Positions 35,100 to 46,024 of a DNA stretch of 64,000 nt are shown in pieces (within the stretch, counting starts at the first letter, position 1; each line of letters begins with the position of its first letter). The stretch is from Symbiodinium microadriaticum (taxonomy: Eukaryota > Sar > Dinophyceae > Suessiales > Symbiodiniaceae), in contig LSRX01000857.1 of NCBI GenBank assembly GCA_001939145.1, forward strand, positions 182,219 to 246,218, given 5' to 3'. The position numbers were made by a program, and so were the translations under genes. Under the pieces are notes generated by a model. It was not told the origin of the DNA, searched no databases, and saw only the letters and a program-made list of their open reading frames with translations.

Positions 35100-36065
35100 C
35101 ACAACCCGAACCATTACTGCCGCCATCACTGCAACTATCGCAAGCTGCGACAGTTTCTACCCATGTGCATGCTGGCCGGACGCATGCCTGGGGGTTGTTC
35201 TCGATTCGTCCTTCAGTCTAATTTTGGGCTCGCAGCTGTAATGTGTTGCTATCAACTGTGTAGCACGGGAACAACCCGAATTTTGATCCGCTTTCGGGCT
35301 TGGTTTCTCCGCGGGGTTTATTTTGCGCAGAGTTAGAATTGAAACATAATGCAGGCAAGCTTCAAGTCTCAGACCCTGCAGCTTAGCACTCAAGGCGGTG
35401 GCGTTTCGATTGTGTGTCTTCCGTAGCCGTGGCAGCATGCTGTTCTTGATCTGAAGTTGGCCTAGGTGGGCTACTGCACCAAAGACTCTTTTTTTGGCCA
35501 GGAAGGCAGGTGAAGAGGCAAGGAGTGGAGAGGAACAAAATCAAAAGCACTAGTACATAACATTTAGTGTATAGTGTTCATACATAGCATGTGGCATACT
35601 ATGGTAGATATGGTGCAGTAAAGCATAAATGTGAGGGCAGCTAGTCTTGTTTTCCCTACATCGGCCTGGGACCTTACAGTGCACTTTGGAGAATTTTGGG
35701 GTTCACGATTTCGGGCTTCGGGTTTAGGGTTTATGGCTGCGGGTTTAGGGTCTAGGGTACACTAGTTTCAGTTTCAGTGGGCTACGCAGGCAGCATGTCT
35801 TGATGGTTTCTCGATCCCTGGTCGGGAATCAACTCTCCAAGGCCAACTCCCAACCCGAACTGCCTTCCGTCACAAACTCAAGACCCTGAACCCCCAAATT
35901 TGCTCGCGGCCTTCTATATACTGTGAGGCGAGCCTGCAGCATGACATGAAGTCCACTTGAGCGCACATGGCTTTCGTGTTGTGGTTCCCCAGTGCAGGTT
36001 GGGGATTCATGTGGGTTGCAAAGGCCCAGGGACCTGCAAAATGAAATAGGAAGCATGGTGGTTCA
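35100..36065. other. No gene seen
   Basis: Mixed sequence with one CTATA-type stretch (35,549-35,620) and a small TTTAGGG patch (35,720-35,758). Nothing else recognised. Confidence 0.5.
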
Positions 36066-36069
36066 GAAG

Positions 36070-39000
36070 CAGCTTTGGATAATCGTAAAAATATAGTAGA
36101 ATAATTAATGATCCCAAATTATGATGAGCAACGATTTTTCAACAAAGGACATAATTCTTTATGATTTCGAGAGGTTGACTATTTTCTGAAATATGATTAA
36201 CAACTCTTATTTTGAAGATTATTTATTTCTTTCTTTACATCGAATGTAATTTCTGAATTCCTATTAGGAGATTTAATTTAAGTTGCTTTAGAAAATATGA
36301 AATGAATTGTTTATAGAAGATATTTTGAATATGAAGGTTCAATCGAATTGTAAATGTTTCGAATGAAAATTGGAATAATCGAAAGTAAGATTTAAAATTA
36401 AAAATTACGCAATGAAATAGTATATATTGTTTTGGTTTCTGATTAAAATGTGTCTATGTTGGTTGTTGTTGCGAAAATACGAACTTTTGAAAAATTGAAA
36501 TTTATAAAATGACGCTTATATATTTTTTAATAAGAAGATGAATCCATTTTACGAAAATTAGAGATTCTTCGGATTTTGGTGGATTTATTTTGGAGATATT
36601 TAATGAAATAATATTTCTAAAATTTTGTAAATTTGGATAGTTCGCATTGATTTTGATGTCGTATTTTACTAAAGTTTGAAAATTTTAATATTCTCGATTA
36701 TATAAATATTTAATTTTTTGTTTGAATATAAGATTAAATATTTTTTTAGGTCTCTATAATTCTGAATATTTCTTATTTATGAAATTTTAAATCGAAATTA
36801 TATATTTTATTGAAGAATTATCAAAAAAAATATTTTTTCGATTATAATTTATTTCTATGTAAATAATTTATTTAATGTGTCGATATATTTAAATAATTTT
36901 TAATGTAATTTCTATATTTGGTTTTTTCTTATATTATATATATATATTAATATAAATATATTATATTTAAAAATTTAAAAGAAAAATTATAAAATTTCTA
37001 TTTTAGATGAATAAAATAATTGATAAGTTTTTCTATCTGTATCTGAAATAAAGAGAAATTATTTAGATTTGTCTTCTATATTATTTTTTCTTTTTGCTTA
37101 ATATACGATACGATTTTCTTGATTTCTTAATAAATAATTTCTATTTTTCTTCTTGATGATACGAAATTGATTTATATTTTGAAGATTTCTCGATTTCACA
37201 AGATACGAAATTCTGGAAAAACTAATAAAATATAATGAAGCTCCGTACTAAATTCTAATATTAGCATTTCGTATTTCATATATTCGGTCGATTATATTTT
37301 ATTCTTTTTTTTATTTCGTTGTTTCGATTTAAAATGAATAGGAGAGATGGGTAATATTTTATTGAATAATGAGAAAATTGATTTATAATATATGTTAAAG
37401 GTATGATTTCTAGTATGGTTGGCTTCTTTCTCGATTTATCATATCTTTGGTATTATTATGCAAATCGATTAGATATATTAGTTATAACTTGAAATGCGGA
37501 AATATAAATTCTGGGCGAGGGGTGTAGGTATCGTTAGGAGTAATGTGGAAGGACCCGTCTTATGGAGGGGAAGGGTCGCTATTGTGGAGGCAGCCTATAA
37601 GAGGTGGCGTGACGGCAGAGGATATTTATGGATTAGTCGAGCGTCTAGCAAGGGCGTTGAGTTCGTCGTGGGGAGTGTTCCGAAGTAGCGCAAGTATCGT
37701 GGAGAATGATATCGATATGAATGAATCGGGTTTTTATTGTGTAGCGGCCGAGCGCATATATGTCGAATGGTGGCCGAGGACGATTCGAAGAGAATAATAT
37801 CGGAGAATAGTGGGCGAGATTATTGAAGCATAATGGGCGAAGACAATTGGTTATGGGTGGTCGAAGATAAATCGAGATTTAGATAGAGAGCGAGGATGCC
37901 GGAGAGGGACACAAAGACGATTTGAGAGATAAGAAGTAATCGAGATATTAATATCGTAGATATAGAAGGACGAGGTAGAATATATTAGAGATTAGAGAGA
38001 AAATCGTCTAGGTCCCGGCCGAAGCAGATAACAAGTTCTTCTATTATTTGGCGGACGGGAGATTTCGTCTTCCTCTCGCGCCTCGATTCGCCTAATTTCC
38101 CCGCCATCCCCTTTCAACGCCCATTAGACCCTTCCCTATTCTACGAGTGGCAACCATTAATTCATTACAAGGCTAAGGTCTTCAATATATCATATCAACC
38201 TAACTTTATTTAATATCCATTTGCAAATTCGAAGTCTATATTTATTTTTTATTTTAATTATTAATTGCCTCAATTTTTCCTCTATTTTATTCTTATCATC
38301 TTTTTAATTTTTCTTTATAATAATGAATTTTAATAAATTAATATCAACAATCAATTAATTTTTTATTATATATGACCGACTCGATATGTCAGAAACGAAA
38401 CATTTCAAATCTTAAAATAAAAAGAGCAAATAAATCGAATTAAAAATATATAAATCATATAGAAAATCATAGATTATATTCATAAATTCATAAAAATTCT
38501 AAATTACGAGAAGAAAAAAATAATATAAAATTTTTTTAATTCGATTAGCCAATATAAAATCTTTCAAAATCTCGCAATTTTCTGAAGAAAAAAAATAAAT
38601 GTATCAATAATCTAAATTATAATATAATTTATATTTTTTAAATTTCTTTTATATCATATATATATATATACTATCAATATAAAAAATATTTCTATCCATT
38701 ATAATATTTTAATATTAATATATATATATATATATTATTTTTATATCTTTTATTTTTAGAAAATAAAAATAGATATTATAAATCAATTCTTAAAAAAAAA
38801 AAATATATATATATATAATAAAATTTCATATACTAAATATTATATCATAAATAAAATGAGTTCCATCATCATATATAATTCTCAGATTTTCCAAAAATCT
38901 CTCTTATAATTTAAATAAGATATTTTTCGAATTTACGTCCTAAAGTTAAAAAAATTCAAGGCCAAATATACTAGGCACCGATAGAAGAATCATCTTATAT

Positions 39001-39210
39001 AAGAACCCAAATAAGAGATCTTATAGATTTATAGATTCTTTTTGTTTTTTAATATTCTATCTGAGATATCGAAATTATATAATCAAGATAACGTACTCGA
39101 ATTCTTATATTAGCTAACCAATCTAGGAGTATCTTCATAACTATAGTTTTTCCTTGAAAATAAGACAAGTTAATTTCGTCCCATAAAAAAAAATCTTGAT
39201 ATCTATTCCA
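36070..39210. other. AT-rich island of foreign composition, no recognisable gene
   Basis: Base composition changes abruptly to strongly A+T-rich with long A/T runs and TATATATA stretches, and returns to normal near 39,210. The centre (about 37,495-38,150) is less extreme, and its open frame at 37,494-37,688 has no recognisable domain. Left of about 38.05 kb the plus strand has clearly more G than C; to the right it has more C than G. There are no telomere-like repeats inside. Stops are dense in all frames, and no cox1, cob, plastid or rRNA sequence is evident. It could be an inserted element, transferred DNA or a mis-assembled foreign contig. Confidence 0.75.
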
Positions 39211-40392
39211 TATCTTGTTCGGGGTCGATCCCTTTTTTGGCAGAGGTTTCCACTAGAATGCGGTTTGGGGCCATTCGAGATGAGTCTTGCCATGATGCCC
39301 GCACCCTGCAGCAATTTCGACCAAATTCACAATCCCCTCCGAATTCAGGTGAACGGAATTTTTTTATTTTGGGTCTGGACTTCTTGTCTTGGTCGAAGGC
39401 TTAGGTTCAATTTATATACCAACCTTCGTCACAAACCGTAAAGCTTGGAGGTGAGGCAGAGATCAAACGCCTACTTTCATAAACCCTAAACCCTGAACCC
39501 TAAACCCTATGCCCCTGAACCCTGAACCCTAAACCCTAAGNGCAGAGAAGGCAGCTCACCAGCAGGAGGGGGCGGCAGCAACGCTAATGGACCCAACCAG
39601 CGGGGCGGCCAGTTCCACGACCCCCTTTACACGATCAGCCGCGCCAAGAACTGAGGGGGAACCCCCCAGTGAGCCAAGGGGGCGTAGAAGAAGGGGGTTT
39701 ATGAGCCCAAGCTCACTTGACAACGACGACTGACACATGTAGAGGGGGAGTATGCTTTAAATCCTTCTGACCCTGTTAGTCACTTTTGCTTCAGGCATGT
39801 CAGGCCGTTGTCAAGCAGCCATAGCTGGGAGGGTGAGTTCGCACAAACCAGGAACCACACTTACTTCTGTTGTTCTTTCGGAGCCCGCAGGTTAGAACCC
39901 GTAGTTTGCACCTGATGTTACGTTTTCGTGTGGTCTCCTGCGACTGAGTCAACAAGACGGAATAAACAGCGAACCTCCGACAAAGTAGAGGCTTCGGGGG
40001 TGGGAAGGTGACAGGCAGTGTGTGCGCAAGGTTCAGTTCGGGATCAGGTGGGGAGGCAGGTAGGTTGGTTTTGCTGCCCAGTTTCTAGAACATGCTGATG
40101 GAGTGGAGCTCCGGAAAGCATGCAAGTGGGGAGCAGGCAAGTGGGGATGAGGGCCCGGGGGTTGATTTCCGGGGGCAAGATGTTGCTTTGTCAGCTTGAG
40201 ATTGAGAAGCCAGCTCCCCAATAGTTGAGTTCTGAAGATGCCTGGATGACCTCAGTGGCGCCTGCAAGGTTTGACACGGTTACGGTCTTAGTTGTGGGGT
40301 TGGCCTTCGGGCCGGAGGGTCCGCCCTCAGACCCCCAGCAAGCAAGCAAGCAAGAGTCTCCTTCCTCGAAGCCAGTCGCAAGCAAGCAAGCA

Positions 40393-40430
<38 letters not shown>
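39211..40430. other. Gene-free stretch with a contig join
   Basis: CCCTAAA-type patch at 39,481-39,540 ends at a single N (39,541). Beyond it lies GC-richer unique sequence and AAGC-type runs at 40,337-40,353 and 40,379-40,395, then (AG)n from 40,397 to 40,430. No coding frame is convincing. Confidence 0.55.
39541..39541. other. Single N, probable contig join
   Basis: Lies exactly at the end of a CCCTAAA patch; the following sequence is unrelated. Confidence 0.7.
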
Positions 40431-40433
<3 letters not shown>

Positions 40434-40437
40434 TCCA

Positions 40438-40477
40438 CCGTAGCCAGTTAATTTGGCTCAAGCCGTGAGTGCTCAAG
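40438..40477 (+). other. Relic dinoflagellate spliced leader (DinoSL), possibly two in tandem
   Basis: CCGTAGCCA, then five extra bases replacing one T, then TTTGGCTCAAG match 20 of the 21 core positions of the DinoSL consensus as I know it. Immediately after comes CCGTGAGTGCTCAAG (40,463-40,477), which looks like a second, more decayed partial leader. Tandem partial leaders are known where trans-spliced mRNAs were copied back into dinoflagellate genomes. It stands 360 bp upstream of a LINE ORF1-like frame that ends in poly(A), as a retroposed transcript should. Confidence 0.65.
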
Positions 40478-40823
40478 GTCCGAGCCCTGTACTGAGAGAG
40501 GACCTCAACTGAGCCGAGGGGAGAGACAGTGTGCGCCCGCGCTTTGAGGGGACAGGCTAACTTCCTGACAGGCACGATCGCAGGCCTACACGTCTTCCTC
40601 GTGAGGGTCCGCCGGGGGGAGATCGGAAAGAGCAAAGCACATCGGTGACCGCGGCCGAACGGCGTGAGGGGGACATTCGGTACCACTATATCACCGAGAT
40701 CGGCGATACTACAGGGGACTACCAAACCGGAGCGATCCTGGACATTGCGGGCGGGTCGCCCAGTATAACTTCGTTGTACAACGTGCTACTACTTGCAGTA
40801 CATCGAGAGTGCAATCCACACCT

Positions 40824-41468
40824 ATGGCGGGGGAAACAGGCCAGCAGGGGGGGATGCAGGTCGACTTGCAACCCAGCGGGCCAATGAAGAGACGTGCCCC
40901 GGAAAACGAGGGGACAGCTCTCACTCTCGAGACCATCCGAGAAGCCATTGGCGAAGCCATCAGGGGGGAATTGCAAGAGGTTCGCCAAGACATCAGGCAC
41001 TTTGCTACCCGAGTCGATCATGTTGAGTCACAAGTCACCAAACAGATGCAACAGACTATCAACCTTCTGGATGAGATGACCCACAAACATGCTGAACATG
41101 GGGGGATTTTGCAGCAACTCCCGGAGGCGAACCGGGAGGTCAGATCCCGTCTCGAACAGCTTGGTGGGGAGTACTGCTGCACCATCCTCAGATGGGGGAG
41201 ACCGCCGGCACTCGTTATAGGCGGCTGGGACCCGGACCAGGACGCCAAAGTTACGAAGAGCGAGGCCGAAGACATCCTCAAGTCAGTGGGGGCGCCGATC
41301 TACTTGGACAGCATGTTTGTACCGGGGGTGAGACGTGGGTACGCTATCTTACCCATCGACACAAGGCCCGGGGAGAGCTTCGAAGAAAGGAGGGGGCGAG
41401 TACAAGAAGTCATTTCCAAAGTGCGTGCTGCATGTTTCTGTGGAGAATATGCGATCGCCTGGTCTTAA
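40824..41468 (+). CDS. LINE ORF1-like protein (coiled coil + RRM-like), 3'-truncated
   Basis: Predicted 214 residues from the ATG at 40,824; an in-frame GTG lies 15 bp upstream. Residues 1-33 are polar with a basic KRR. About 35-112 form a long amphipathic, charged helix (TIREAIGEAIRGELQEVRQD), a probable coiled coil for multimerisation. About 128-214 have the beta-alpha-beta order of an RNA-recognition-like fold (ALVIGGW, a helix, RRGYAILPI, then RRGRVQEVISKVR). That layout is known for nucleic-acid-binding ORF1 proteins of non-LTR retrotransposons, which coat the element RNA. The last codons are ...Ala-Trp-Ser followed by TAA, and the TAA is created by the first bases of the poly(A). The original protein was therefore probably longer. 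The family assignment is inferred from architecture. Confidence 0.5.
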   Translation: MAGETGQQGGMQVDLQPSGPMKRRAPENEGTALTLETIREAIGEAIRGELQEVRQDIRHFATRVDHVESQVTKQMQQTINLLDEMTHKHAEHGGILQQLPEANREVRSRLEQLGGEYCCTILRWGRPPALVIGGWDPDQDAKVTKSEAEDILKSVGAPIYLDSMFVPGVRRGYAILPIDTRPGESFEERRGRVQEVISKVRAACFCGEYAIAWS

Positions 41469-41469
41469 A

Positions 41470-41511
<42 letters not shown>
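41467..41511 (+). repeat. Poly(A) followed by (TA)n
   Basis: Twelve A residues pass directly into about 16 TA units, a common fate of retrocopy tails. Confidence 0.9.
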
Positions 41512-41512
<1 letters not shown>

Positions 41513-41544
41513 GGCCTTAGCCTCAACAGGTGATCCAATATTAG

Positions 41545-41698
41545 GGGTTTTGAGTTTGGGGGTTTAGGGGTTTAGGGTTTAGGGTTTAGGGTTTAGGAGC
41601 TTAGGGTTTAGGGTGTTTAGGGTGTTTAGGGCTGGTTTAGAGGAGGGCTTAGGGTTTAGGGTTTAGGGTTTTAGGGCTGGTTTAGGAGTTTAGGGCGG
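41545..41698 (+). repeat. TTTAGGG-type patch behind the retrocopy
   Basis: A dense patch including GGTTTAGGGTG and GGCTGGTTTAG variants, beginning only about 35 bp after the (TA)n tail. Confidence 0.85.
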
Positions 41699-44600
41699 CC
41701 TTCAAGAGGAAACATTGAGTCGGGATTCGATGTACCTTCCTGCACTACGATGCATGGGCTTGGAGATCACGATTCGAGATAAATGTGTTTGAGGCTCAGA
41801 GCTCAAACAGCCTGAGCCCAAAAAGATACAGAAAACGCTAAAGTCTCTAGAGCAGGGTTGCAAAGTGGAGCGAGGTTTAGGGTGTCGGGCTTCGGCTTTA
41901 GGGTTTGATCCCGGCTTAAGCACGATTTCTTGGGGCCTGGGCAACAAACTCAGCAAGAAACCTGAAAAGATATGAGCAACACCGCACACAGGAACTACAC
42001 CGGCGACTGCAATGGAGCCGGACAATAGCGCAACCACGGCTGGACAGGAACAGAACACTCACCAAAGTCATCATCTTCGTCATCTTCTCCATATTCATAC
42101 TCATGGTCATTATTCTCCAATTTATCGCAGCCGTCCTCGTCCCCGACAGCATCCACATGTGGCATCAGTACCGTACCCCTGCCACCATCTGTAGCCGCTA
42201 CAGCCATCATGGCGGTTCCGGAAATTTAGGGGTGCATCTGTGGGTGTCTTTAGGTTGTGGGTCTGCCCCAGATGTTCTGAATCTCCTCAATCTGTAAATA
42301 CGAGCTGAAAAAAACGGCCCCACGCTGCAGAAGGCATCTTGGCTTTTCGACCGTTGTCGGGGTTCTCCGATTCTCAGTTTCAGCCCGAGCAGGTTACAGG
42401 ATTAGACCGCGGACTTGTTGCTACCCCAGAACCTAAGCCCTACTGGAACGTTTCGCTTGGGCTTTAGTTCTGCGGTTAGGACAGTTAGGAATCCACAAGC
42501 TGATGTAGTGGCGTTTCATGTCATCCTCAAGCAAGTCTCGGCGGGGATCAATAAAACTGTGGTCTCTTCCCGGCATGCTCCATGATCTTCCCCTCTTGCA
42601 GTCAGAAGAACAAGAACGCTCACTTCAGAACAGAACAGGAAAACCCCACTTTGACATGCTGACCCCTGAATGCCCTATGCACTTTCGGACAACATCACAA
42701 CGTGCCCGAAAGGTGGTTGTGCTGCACCTATAGTCCAAGCAGAGGTCCCTAAACCCTAAACCCAAAAACTCTAAACCCTAGACCCCTCAACCCCTAAACC
42801 CCTAAACCCTGATTGATGTGATCTTAGGTTACTGCCCGTGGCGTACGTATAATGTACGGGCCTTTAAAATTAGAACGGTGTTTTCGGTCCTGTATGGTAT
42901 AATTTTTTTTATAACAAACTCGTATTGGTATTTATTAAGGCCCCTATATTATCCCTCAGAATCATCAGAGATGAGCAGAGGCCAGACCAGAAAGTGGGAG
43001 ACAAGGCAAGAGCTCATTATCGGGAACAGGCTTGGCATCCCTTAAGCCCTAAACCCTAAACCCTTAACCCTAAACCCTTAACCCGAAGCCCTTAACCCTA
43101 AACCCTAAAAGCCATCTTGGCGAAGAGACATAGACGCCTACCACAGCTCGACAGAAATCCCTATCCAGAACCCGGAATTCCTAAACCCGAAAGCCGAAAG
43201 CTGCCTAAAGGGTTTAGGGTTTCTGGAAGTTCCTAGACCCCGAAACCCCTGAACCAAGCCAAAGCCCCGGCTCTGATACCTTTGTGTTTCAGATTTCCTG
43301 TCGGAGTGGAGCCAAAAGAAACATATAGCGCAACCGCCTGCATGATCAGACTCGGGAAGGCTAGTTAGGGTTAGGAACAGAATTGCTACTCATTCAGGGC
43401 CCTCTGTTCATTCAGCGCTACAGCTTGGGACTGGCGCACGTCGGAGAACCCCGATCATTGCAGCTGCTTGTGGCAAAGACGAGTACCCACGCCAGCAGTT
43501 AAACAGTTGTAGCCTTGTTTGCCCATCAACGCATCCTTGCAGTCCAACAGCTTTAAAAGTAATGTCCTCGTTGTTGGTCTCACTTTAACAAATCTTGCAA
43601 CACTCCGGCAGTGTCACTGTCAGAACAGCATCTCATCCGCCCAACCTGCCACTGTTCCAGCAGAAGGCCAACCTTTGCGCCGTCTCTTGTGCTTCGTCTT
43701 ACTGTTGTCGGAGCAGTTGTAGTCGCTCCTCCGGCAGTGTTTGCTATTATCCGTGTCAATGTTACAATTGGTTGCTGCTTACCTGGCTAATTCTGGCGCA
43801 GCTATAAATGGTGTTAGTTACTGGATGGCTGTGGCTGCGGGTTGATAAATTTGCTGTCGATGCTAATGATACTGTTGTAGTGGGTGCTGCCTGCTCATGT
43901 CGTCATGTGCGTCACGATGGTGGTTCTCGTGCTGTTGCTGCTGCTGTTGACATTAAGACTGTTGTTGCTGCTGCCGCTGTTGTTTTTGCTGTACATGTAT
44001 TGTGCGTGTCTTCACGTCAGTATTTGTCCCCCTGCGCTCTTGTCTTTCTGTCACTGCACATATGAACAGACCCAGATATCTACGTGCAAGGCAGCAAGCA
44101 AGCAAACGCCATGTGCCAAGTGGATAGCTTCCGATCAAGTGCTAGTCACACAAAACCTCCGTGCACAGAGAGTGCCGGGCACATCTCGCAAAGCATCTCA
44201 AACCCGAAACCATAAACAGACAGAGCCGAATATTCGCTGCAAGTTGCTTCCACCAGACCCTGAAAAGGGGCGTAGTACATCAAGTACCAATAGCTTCAAT
44301 TCGCCTCGGCCCCGGCCGAAGCGGTCAGAGGTTCCTATTCGGATTCCTCTATTCCCCACCTTAATCCCCTCCCAGCCCAGTTGCTTCAAAGTGGGGGGGG
44401 GTGTGAAAGAGCCCCAAGGTCCTGCGGTGAAATCTCGCCTCCTCCAATGGATTTGGGCTGTCTGTAGGGAGTCCCACCCACGCTCTCCTCCTCTTCCGCT
44501 TTTCCGTCATTTTTTTCTTGCTTGCACTGCTTGCACTGGCTGATGCAGCAGCCGTCGATGCGCTGCAAGCCTAAGATCCTCGACACAAAGCACGGGCCCA

Positions 44601-45214
44601 TTTGTTTTCATTTCCTGCCCTTTTTCAAACTCGAGTTTCTGAGCCTGCTTTCCCCTTTAATTGTTTTTTAGGCTCGTCTCTTTCCTCCCGCCGTCCAGTT
44701 TTTCCTCGCCCCCTTCTCTTTTGTTTTTGTCCGACGGTGGGCCGCAGTAAATTGGCACCAGCAGTTCCTTGGCCCTCTTTGTTTGCGGCCGGGCCGAGGC
44801 CGACGACGCGAAGCGTTTAAAATTACCTGTAGCCCCAGTGAGGGTACCTTTACCTATGCCAATGTGCAAGATCTGATACATCCCAAGACAAAGACGTCAA
44901 ACCGAAGCGTCGAACAGCTGCTATGATGATATGATGCTGACAGGTGGAACCCCCAAAATCCACACCCTCAGACCCTAAACATCCCCCCTCAACCCCTGAA
45001 ACCTAAACCCAACCCCAAAACATCTACAGGCCGCATCCACCAAGGCCAACGAATGTCATTTCGAAAATATCCCTAAGACTCTGCGTTCAGTCATTCTCAC
45101 AGATCCTATACTGCCAATAGCCCTTGTATAGTTCTGGCATCATGTCCTCCCAAAACCCTACTTTCATGTCTTATCAAAGCCCCTTTAATACCTGTGGCAA
45201 CGACTTTGGACAGT

Positions 45215-45304
45215 ATACAATATCTTAACATACAATAATATACTATGCTATACTATATTATATACTAGACTATACTATGCTATAAGTTACTATAATGCAC
45301 TATC
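45215..45304. repeat. (CTATA)-type tract, best preserved
   Basis: ATACTATGCTATACTATATT and TACTAGACTATACTATGCTA show a clear 5-bp period over nearly 90 bp. Confidence 0.8.
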
Positions 45305-45640
45305 ACCTGGAGAAGTGCCCGGTGCAAGGTGCGATTGGGAACGAGCCTGAGCAAGCTCTGGAGGGGTCAATAAAGGGGAACCCAACAAAAGTGTTTAGGG
45401 TTTAGGGTTTAGAGGTCTAGAGGTTTAGGGGTTTAGGGCTTTAGGGTTTAGGGTTTAGGGTTAAGGGTTTAGGGTTAAGGGTTTAGGGTTTAGGGGCCTT
45501 TACAAAGGTTCCGTTTTAGAGGGGTCAGCAGGGGCTGCTATAAGGGCCTCTACGAATGACTGCAAGGTTGGCTTCGTCACTGTCATGGCAATGGATGACG
45601 ATGCATTGAAAGAATCTTCCGGCCAGGGTTAAAGCTTAAT

Positions 45641-45775
45641 GTAGGAGCCTTAATAATTAGAATAGGGTTTGGTGGTCATATTATACTATAAGTATACTAA
45701 AGAGGGTTTGGGGTACATTGTACTGTAAATATAATAAGGAACCCCAAAATAGTGTAGGTAATTAAGGCCTCGATA
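45641..45775. repeat. Imperfect inverted-repeat element
   Basis: Starts GTAGGAGCCTTAATAATTAG and ends with GGTAATTAAGGCCTC, imperfect reverse complements, enclosing GGGTTTGG..., a TATACTATAAG core, and AGGAACCCC. It contains, in reverse, the dispersed motif of 26,561 and may be a full-length copy of that element. Confidence 0.5.
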
Positions 45776-45917
45776 TTACACAGGGTCCCTTTCAGGGTTC
45801 TACAGGGTTCTGTAGGGGTCCCTTTAAGCTGTTCGGGCAGCTCCATTCGTCTCCCGCTGAAGACACGCGGGGGTCCCCACGCAGCAGAATAGATTGCAGG
45901 TTTGAATCGTTGCTGGC

Positions 45918-46024
45918 CCTAAACCCTAAACCCCTAAACCCCTAAACCCCTAAACCCCTAAACCCTAAACCCTAAACCCTAAACCCTAAACCCTAAACCC
46001 TAAACCCCTAAACCCAAAACCCCA
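45918..46024 (-). repeat. Most regular CCCTAAA array of the window
   Basis: Fourteen or so CCCTAAA/CCCCTAAA units in a row, with seven perfect consecutive ones from about 45,960 to 46,005. Confidence 0.9.

Larger units (their letters stand above)
40438..41478 (+). mobile_element. Retrocopy of a trans-spliced LINE-type transcript
   Basis: A relic leader at the 5' end, an ORF1-like coding sequence in the middle and a run of twelve A at 41,467-41,478 at the 3' end together describe a reverse-transcribed, inserted mRNA. It lies between an (AG)n run and a (TA)n run, so a target duplication cannot be identified with confidence. The transcript end falls inside the coding region, meaning a truncated or prematurely polyadenylated RNA, or internal priming. 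Confidence 0.6.

Noticed and set aside
37494..37797. Gene in the centre of the AT-rich island
   Set aside because: Two overlapping short frames, no recognisable domain; the slight rise in GC explains the lack of stops.
36070..39210. Mitochondrial or plastid DNA insert
   Set aside because: No cox1, cob, cox3, rRNA, tRNA or photosystem sequence is recognisable. Origin left open.
40809..40823. GTG start for the ORF1-like protein
   Set aside because: A nuclear eukaryotic gene would be expected to use the ATG 15 bp downstream at 40,824.
43884..44543. 219-codon frame with a leucine-rich start
   Set aside because: The Leu run is GCTGTT-type triplet sequence and the rest has no domain or consistent composition.
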